DNA of 64,000 bases from an uncultured Anaeromusa sp. (GTDB lineage: Bacteria > Bacillota > Negativicutes > Anaeromusales > Anaeromusaceae), in assembly GCF_963676855.1 (NCBI RefSeq), contig NZ_OY781460.1:248001-312000 (forward strand). Reading direction: 5' to 3'. Positions within the stretch are counted from its first letter, which is position 1, and each line of letters opens with the position of its first letter. Below are positions 61,239-64,000 of the stretch, in pieces. A program made the position numbers and the translations under genes. Below the pieces are notes generated by a model that did not search any database, was not told the origin of the DNA, and saw nothing but the letters and a program-made list of their open reading frames with translations.

Positions 61239-62621
61239 TTAGTAGGAAACGGTTTTGGTATAAGGGGCAATTTTCCCGCCATCCGCCAGTTGATAGGTTT
61301 GCCCTCCCAGCCAGCTGTTTTCAATTTCGTCGGCGCTGTAGTAAACAATATGACCATTTGTTTTTATATTGCCAAATCGTTGATCTGCATCTTTAAAAAC
61401 CGTTACATACGAGTCAGCTTCCACGCTCCATGAAGACCCAGCATCTAGCGTTAGAATCGCTTTTTTAGCTGTATTTTCTTTGTTAATAGCTCCATCTAGT
61501 CTTGTATTTTGAGTCAAATTTATAGTAACCGCGCTAAGGCTGTTCGCAAGGATATCGCCTGCAAAGTTTTGTTTAATGCCTGTAAACGTAAAATTCCCGC
61601 CGTTAGCGCCAGTTTTCCCCCACCGATCGCTCGTAACTTCCACCAATACACCGCTTGGAAAATTGAGATTGGTATTTTCAAGAGTGGCCTCGGCCTGCGT
61701 ATTGGTAATATAGAACATCGCTCCCGCCGCTTTGCTTGTCAGCGAGGAGTCCTTGGCACGGAATCGTGCAATGCCGGTATTGGCGTCACCAGAAAAGCTT
61801 TGGTATAGCATGACCCCGTTTTTCGCACTGCCTGTTAGGGATGTCGTATTGAGAGTAATGGAATTTTTACCTTCCACGACCGCACATTCACTGCCTGCTG
61901 CACTTCCGACACTGTCGCTGACCGTTATATTGCCAGTGGAATACACACAAGGGCTACCCTCGCCACTTGCTGACAATACTGCTTTTGTCACCACAATTGT
62001 TCCTTCTCCACGGTCTGTCGCAAGGGGCGCGCAATGGACTCCTTCGGTGATAATATACACATCATCCGCAATAATCGTGCCGTTATAGGTCGCATCAAGG
62101 CCCCGGGACGAATTGGCTTTAGTATGGATTTTAACATTCCTAACAATAACTTTTGTTTTATCGCCGGTAGCAAAAATTGCATTAGCTCCTTCGCTATCAG
62201 ACTGAATTTCACTATCGTAAATTTGAGCGATACTATGGCTTGCCGCTAAAAAAGCAGCATTTTGTCCGTTAAAATTACTGCCATCCTCGCTGGTGGTATT
62301 GCCAGTCTTATTCAAGCGCCCCTTTTCCAAAAGCAATTGAGCGCCATTTTTAATAAGAATTGTGTTTTCGTCGCTCTCGTTGGCGCTAATGAACTTCCCT
62401 GTCAATTCCCCCTTGCCCCCGTCGAGCATGTACGCTCCCTTAAAAGAACCAACCTCTTTGGCCGGCGCCATCCCTCCCGGCGGCGGCCCCTGCATATCTT
62501 CGGCCATAACCGGCGGCATTCCTGAAGATGCTTGCTGTTCTTGAGCACTTCCTATAGAAAATCCCGCCAACATAGAAAGGCCTAACCCGAGCATCCCAAT
62601 TTGCCTTAATCGTTTATTCAT
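61239..62621 (-). CDS. Secreted right-handed beta-helix protein
   Basis: The 460-residue protein has a signal peptide (LRQIGMLGLGLSMLAGFSIG, cleavage near SAQ), a Met/Pro/Gly-rich linker (PPVMAEDMQGPPPGGMAP) and then about fifteen short beta rungs (KVIVRNVKIHTKANSS, GTIIADDVYIITEG, GTIVVTKAVLSASG, NSITLNTTSLTGSA, ATLENTNLNFPSG). This is the autotransporter/pectin-lyase type of right-handed beta-helix. There is no C-terminal barrel and no final Phe, so it is released or held to the surface by another system. No catalytic motif. It may be an adhesin or a binding protein. The gene has its own promoter region and terminator. Confidence 0.85.
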   Translation of the reverse strand: MNKRLRQIGMLGLGLSMLAGFSIGSAQEQQASSGMPPVMAEDMQGPPPGGMAPAKEVGSFKGAYMLDGGKGELTGKFISANESDENTILIKNGAQLLLEKGRLNKTGNTTSEDGSNFNGQNAAFLAASHSIAQIYDSEIQSDSEGANAIFATGDKTKVIVRNVKIHTKANSSRGLDATYNGTIIADDVYIITEGVHCAPLATDRGEGTIVVTKAVLSASGEGSPCVYSTGNITVSDSVGSAAGSECAVVEGKNSITLNTTSLTGSAKNGVMLYQSFSGDANTGIARFRAKDSSLTSKAAGAMFYITNTQAEATLENTNLNFPSGVLVEVTSDRWGKTGANGGNFTFTGIKQNFAGDILANSLSAVTINLTQNTRLDGAINKENTAKKAILTLDAGSSWSVEADSYVTVFKDADQRFGNIKTNGHIVYYSADEIENSWLGGQTYQLADGGKIAPYTKTVSY

Positions 62622-62673
62622 AGGCTGCGCACTCCTTTATAATGCGTTTCTTTTCAATGCTTCTAGTATAGTC

Positions 62674-62698
62674 TTGTCATGTTTCATTTTTATGACAA
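62674..62698. promoter_or_regulatory. Inverted repeat TTGTCAT-N11-ATGACAA
   Basis: Perfect 7-bp half-sites 53 nt upstream of the beta-helix gene, within the 197-nt gap to the divergent zinc-ribbon gene. A TATACT-like -10 on the minus strand lies just inside. It may be an operator for either or both genes. Confidence 0.5.
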
Positions 62699-62818
62699 AA
62701 TCGTGTCAGAACTATGCTTGTACTATTCCATCAAAAAAGTATTTTATAAGATTTGCAGGAAATCCCAAAATCAGAACCGAAAAATATTTAGTTATGTAAT
62801 TTTGTGAGGTGAATCGTT

Positions 62819-64000
62819 TTGAATCAAAGATCTTGTAAAAACTGCGGCGGGCTCCTGAATGAAGAGGTTCGGTTTTGTCCACATTGCGGGCAAAAATGTC
62901 AGACCTACTGCTCCTCTTGCGGCGAGGTTCTCGATCCAGATGCCAAATTTTGCAAACACTGTGGTAACTCCCGTTCCAACGCAAAGGAAAACGAACCTGC
63001 GTCAATGCAAGCACAAGCTACGCAGCAGGCGCCACCACAACCATCTGTACTAGAGCGTCTGCGCACTTGGTACGAAACAACGAAATACGCCAAAGTCATT
63101 CTCTTGTCGGTACTGGCGGTCGTTCTTGGCATCGGTGTTTCCTTTTACTATTTTTCTTCGATAAGTGAAGACCGCTACTTGACCCGTTGCGGCGAAGCTA
63201 CGCAGCGTCTTGCTAATGCCAATTCCACCTTAGTAAAAGTATTTGCACCAACGCCTCCTGGGCAAAGCAGCACTCCCCTTTCTCAAACACAGCAAGCGTT
63301 GCAAGTACATAAAAACGAATTAGATGAGCTGGCCGGATCCTTTCAAGCAATGCGTCCCCCCAGCAAATTTGAAGAACAGCATCAAAAACTTCTCGAATTA
63401 TTACGTTTAGAACAATCAATCGTTCAGGAAGCTTTATTAATTCTTCCTAACCCGCTGGCAGCCGAAACAGACAACCTGCTGAACTCGATCAAAGAGCAAA
63501 ACGAAACGGCCAGAAACTTAGGCGATGCCTTGGCCATCCCCGGCGTTACTTTTCGCATGTCTAATGAAATGACCACATTCCCTAATGAAATAACCTTGTA
63601 TGTCGAAGGCCAACGAAAAGCGCTGCGTGAAAAACAAGAACTCCTGACGGCCTTAACAAAATTCTTTCAAGAAATGGACGGCCTGATTCAACGTTATGAT
63701 AATGCCAAAACCGATCTTGGCGGCATGTTGGAAAACTTGCACAAAGGCGGTTATACCTGGGGAGATTATTTCTCTTCCCTAAACCAAGCGAGAGGAATCC
63801 GTTCTTCCTTACGCTTTCAAGCAGATCGCTTGATCGCCCCGAAGGGCGCCGAAGAACTAAAACGCCAGTTTAGCGATGTACTAACAACCTCTCTTCGTTA
63901 TTGTGATATGATGAATGCAGCCGCTCGCGTCGAGCATGGAACTAACTATAATTACGCAGTACCAAAATATAAAGAAGCAAGCGGAGTCAACGAGCAAGTA
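62819..64000 (+). CDS. Zinc-ribbon membrane protein, 3' end outside window
   Basis: The frame is open from a TTG at 62819 (GAGG 8-9 nt upstream) to the end of the window, 394 codons. The N terminus has two zinc ribbons (CKNCGGLLNEEVRFCPHCG and CSSCGEVLDPDAKFCKHCG), a linker, one membrane helix (VILLSVLAVVLGIGVSFYYF) and a long helical extracellular or periplasmic part with coiled-coil character. Such double zinc-ribbon membrane proteins are common in Firmicutes and are not well understood. The TTG is needed because no ATG or GTG opens this frame before the first cysteine. Confidence 0.82.
   Translation, partial: MNQRSCKNCGGLLNEEVRFCPHCGQKCQTYCSSCGEVLDPDAKFCKHCGNSRSNAKENEPASMQAQATQQAPPQPSVLERLRTWYETTKYAKVILLSVLAVVLGIGVSFYYFSSISEDRYLTRCGEATQRLANANSTLVKVFAPTPPGQSSTPLSQTQQALQVHKNELDELAGSFQAMRPPSKFEEQHQKLLELLRLEQSIVQEALLILPNPLAAETDNLLNSIKEQNETARNLGDALAIPGVTFRMSNEMTTFPNEITLYVEGQRKALREKQELLTALTKFFQEMDGLIQRYDNAKTDLGGMLENLHKGGYTWGDYFSSLNQARGIRSSLRFQADRLIAPKGAEELKRQFSDVLTTSLRYCDMMNAAARVEHGTNYNYAVPKYKEASGVNEQV

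Noticed and set aside
1..64000. CRISPR arrays, IS elements, prophage, rRNA and tRNA genes
   Set aside because: No regularly spaced repeats, no transposase or integrase motifs, and no cloverleaf or rRNA sequence were recognised on reading both strands; short tRNAs could be missed without a covariance search.

Overview
The window looks like chromosome of a diderm, anaerobic Firmicute, most likely a Negativicutes member of the Sporomusaceae type. The signs are a Gram-positive style gene complement (SpoVB-like flippase, SEDS protein, LCP ligase, YlxP/DUF503, strong GGAGG ribosome sites) next to an outer-membrane beta-barrel ending in Phe, lipoproteins and secreted beta-helix proteins. Anaerobic enzymes (tungsten aldehyde:ferredoxin oxidoreductase, Fe-S L-serine dehydratase, siroheme-type reductase) fit the same picture. 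No rRNA, tRNA, IS element, prophage or CRISPR array was recognised. The genus is an inference from gene content.

Layout. 1-8.4 kb: 3' part of a SpoVB-like flippase, a Ser/Thr/Pro-rich unknown, a large GGDEF-EAL protein, adenine deaminase and a polysaccharide deacetylase. 8.6-12.6 kb: a 57-residue membrane protein behind tandem operators, an acyltransferase-like membrane protein, L-serine dehydratase (sdaAB-sdaAA) and a divergent HxlR regulator/flavoprotein pair. 12.7-22.4 kb: YlxP, YjbQ, a cytosolic beta-helix protein, a SEDS protein, a long hairpin element, trmB, an enhancer-binding-type regulator lacking GAFTGA, a NYN RNase-like protein, gnd, and a CRP/FNR-boxed small siroheme reductase. 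22.4-31.3 kb: a FliK-like orphan, lysA, a nuclease lipoprotein, an amidase, a PseB-like dehydratase, an HD-GYP response regulator and an LCP protein.

31.4-41.5 kb is one compact minus-strand operon-like block: moaA, tungsten AOR, moeA, a MoeA-PBP fusion, two MoaD-like ubiquitin-fold proteins, a ThiF/MoeB activating enzyme and tupABC. Uptake of the metal, building of the pterin cofactor and the enzyme that uses it are encoded together.

42.6-50.3 kb is a 2-aminoethylphosphonate module: importer (ATPase, fused two-domain permease, lipoprotein), phnW, phnX and a probable pbfA, with a divergent DeoR-type regulator in place of the GntR/LysR regulators usual for such loci.

50.4-64 kb carries envelope and signalling genes: a DUF2680-like exported protein, a universal stress protein, a DMT transporter with a 23-His tail, a PGRP-type amidase divergent from a C39 peptidase / C69 dipeptidase / outer-membrane barrel group, a stand-alone HEAGH metalloprotease, a dCache-PAS-GGDEF cyclase, a 5'-nucleotidase, a secreted beta-helix protein and the 5' part of a zinc-ribbon membrane protein.

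The least explained parts are the 166-nt hairpin element and related degenerate intergenic repeats, the noncoding stretch at 29.7-29.95 kb, the tandem operators at 8.82 kb, the second MoaD-like protein without a GG tail, and several unknown proteins with internal repeats.
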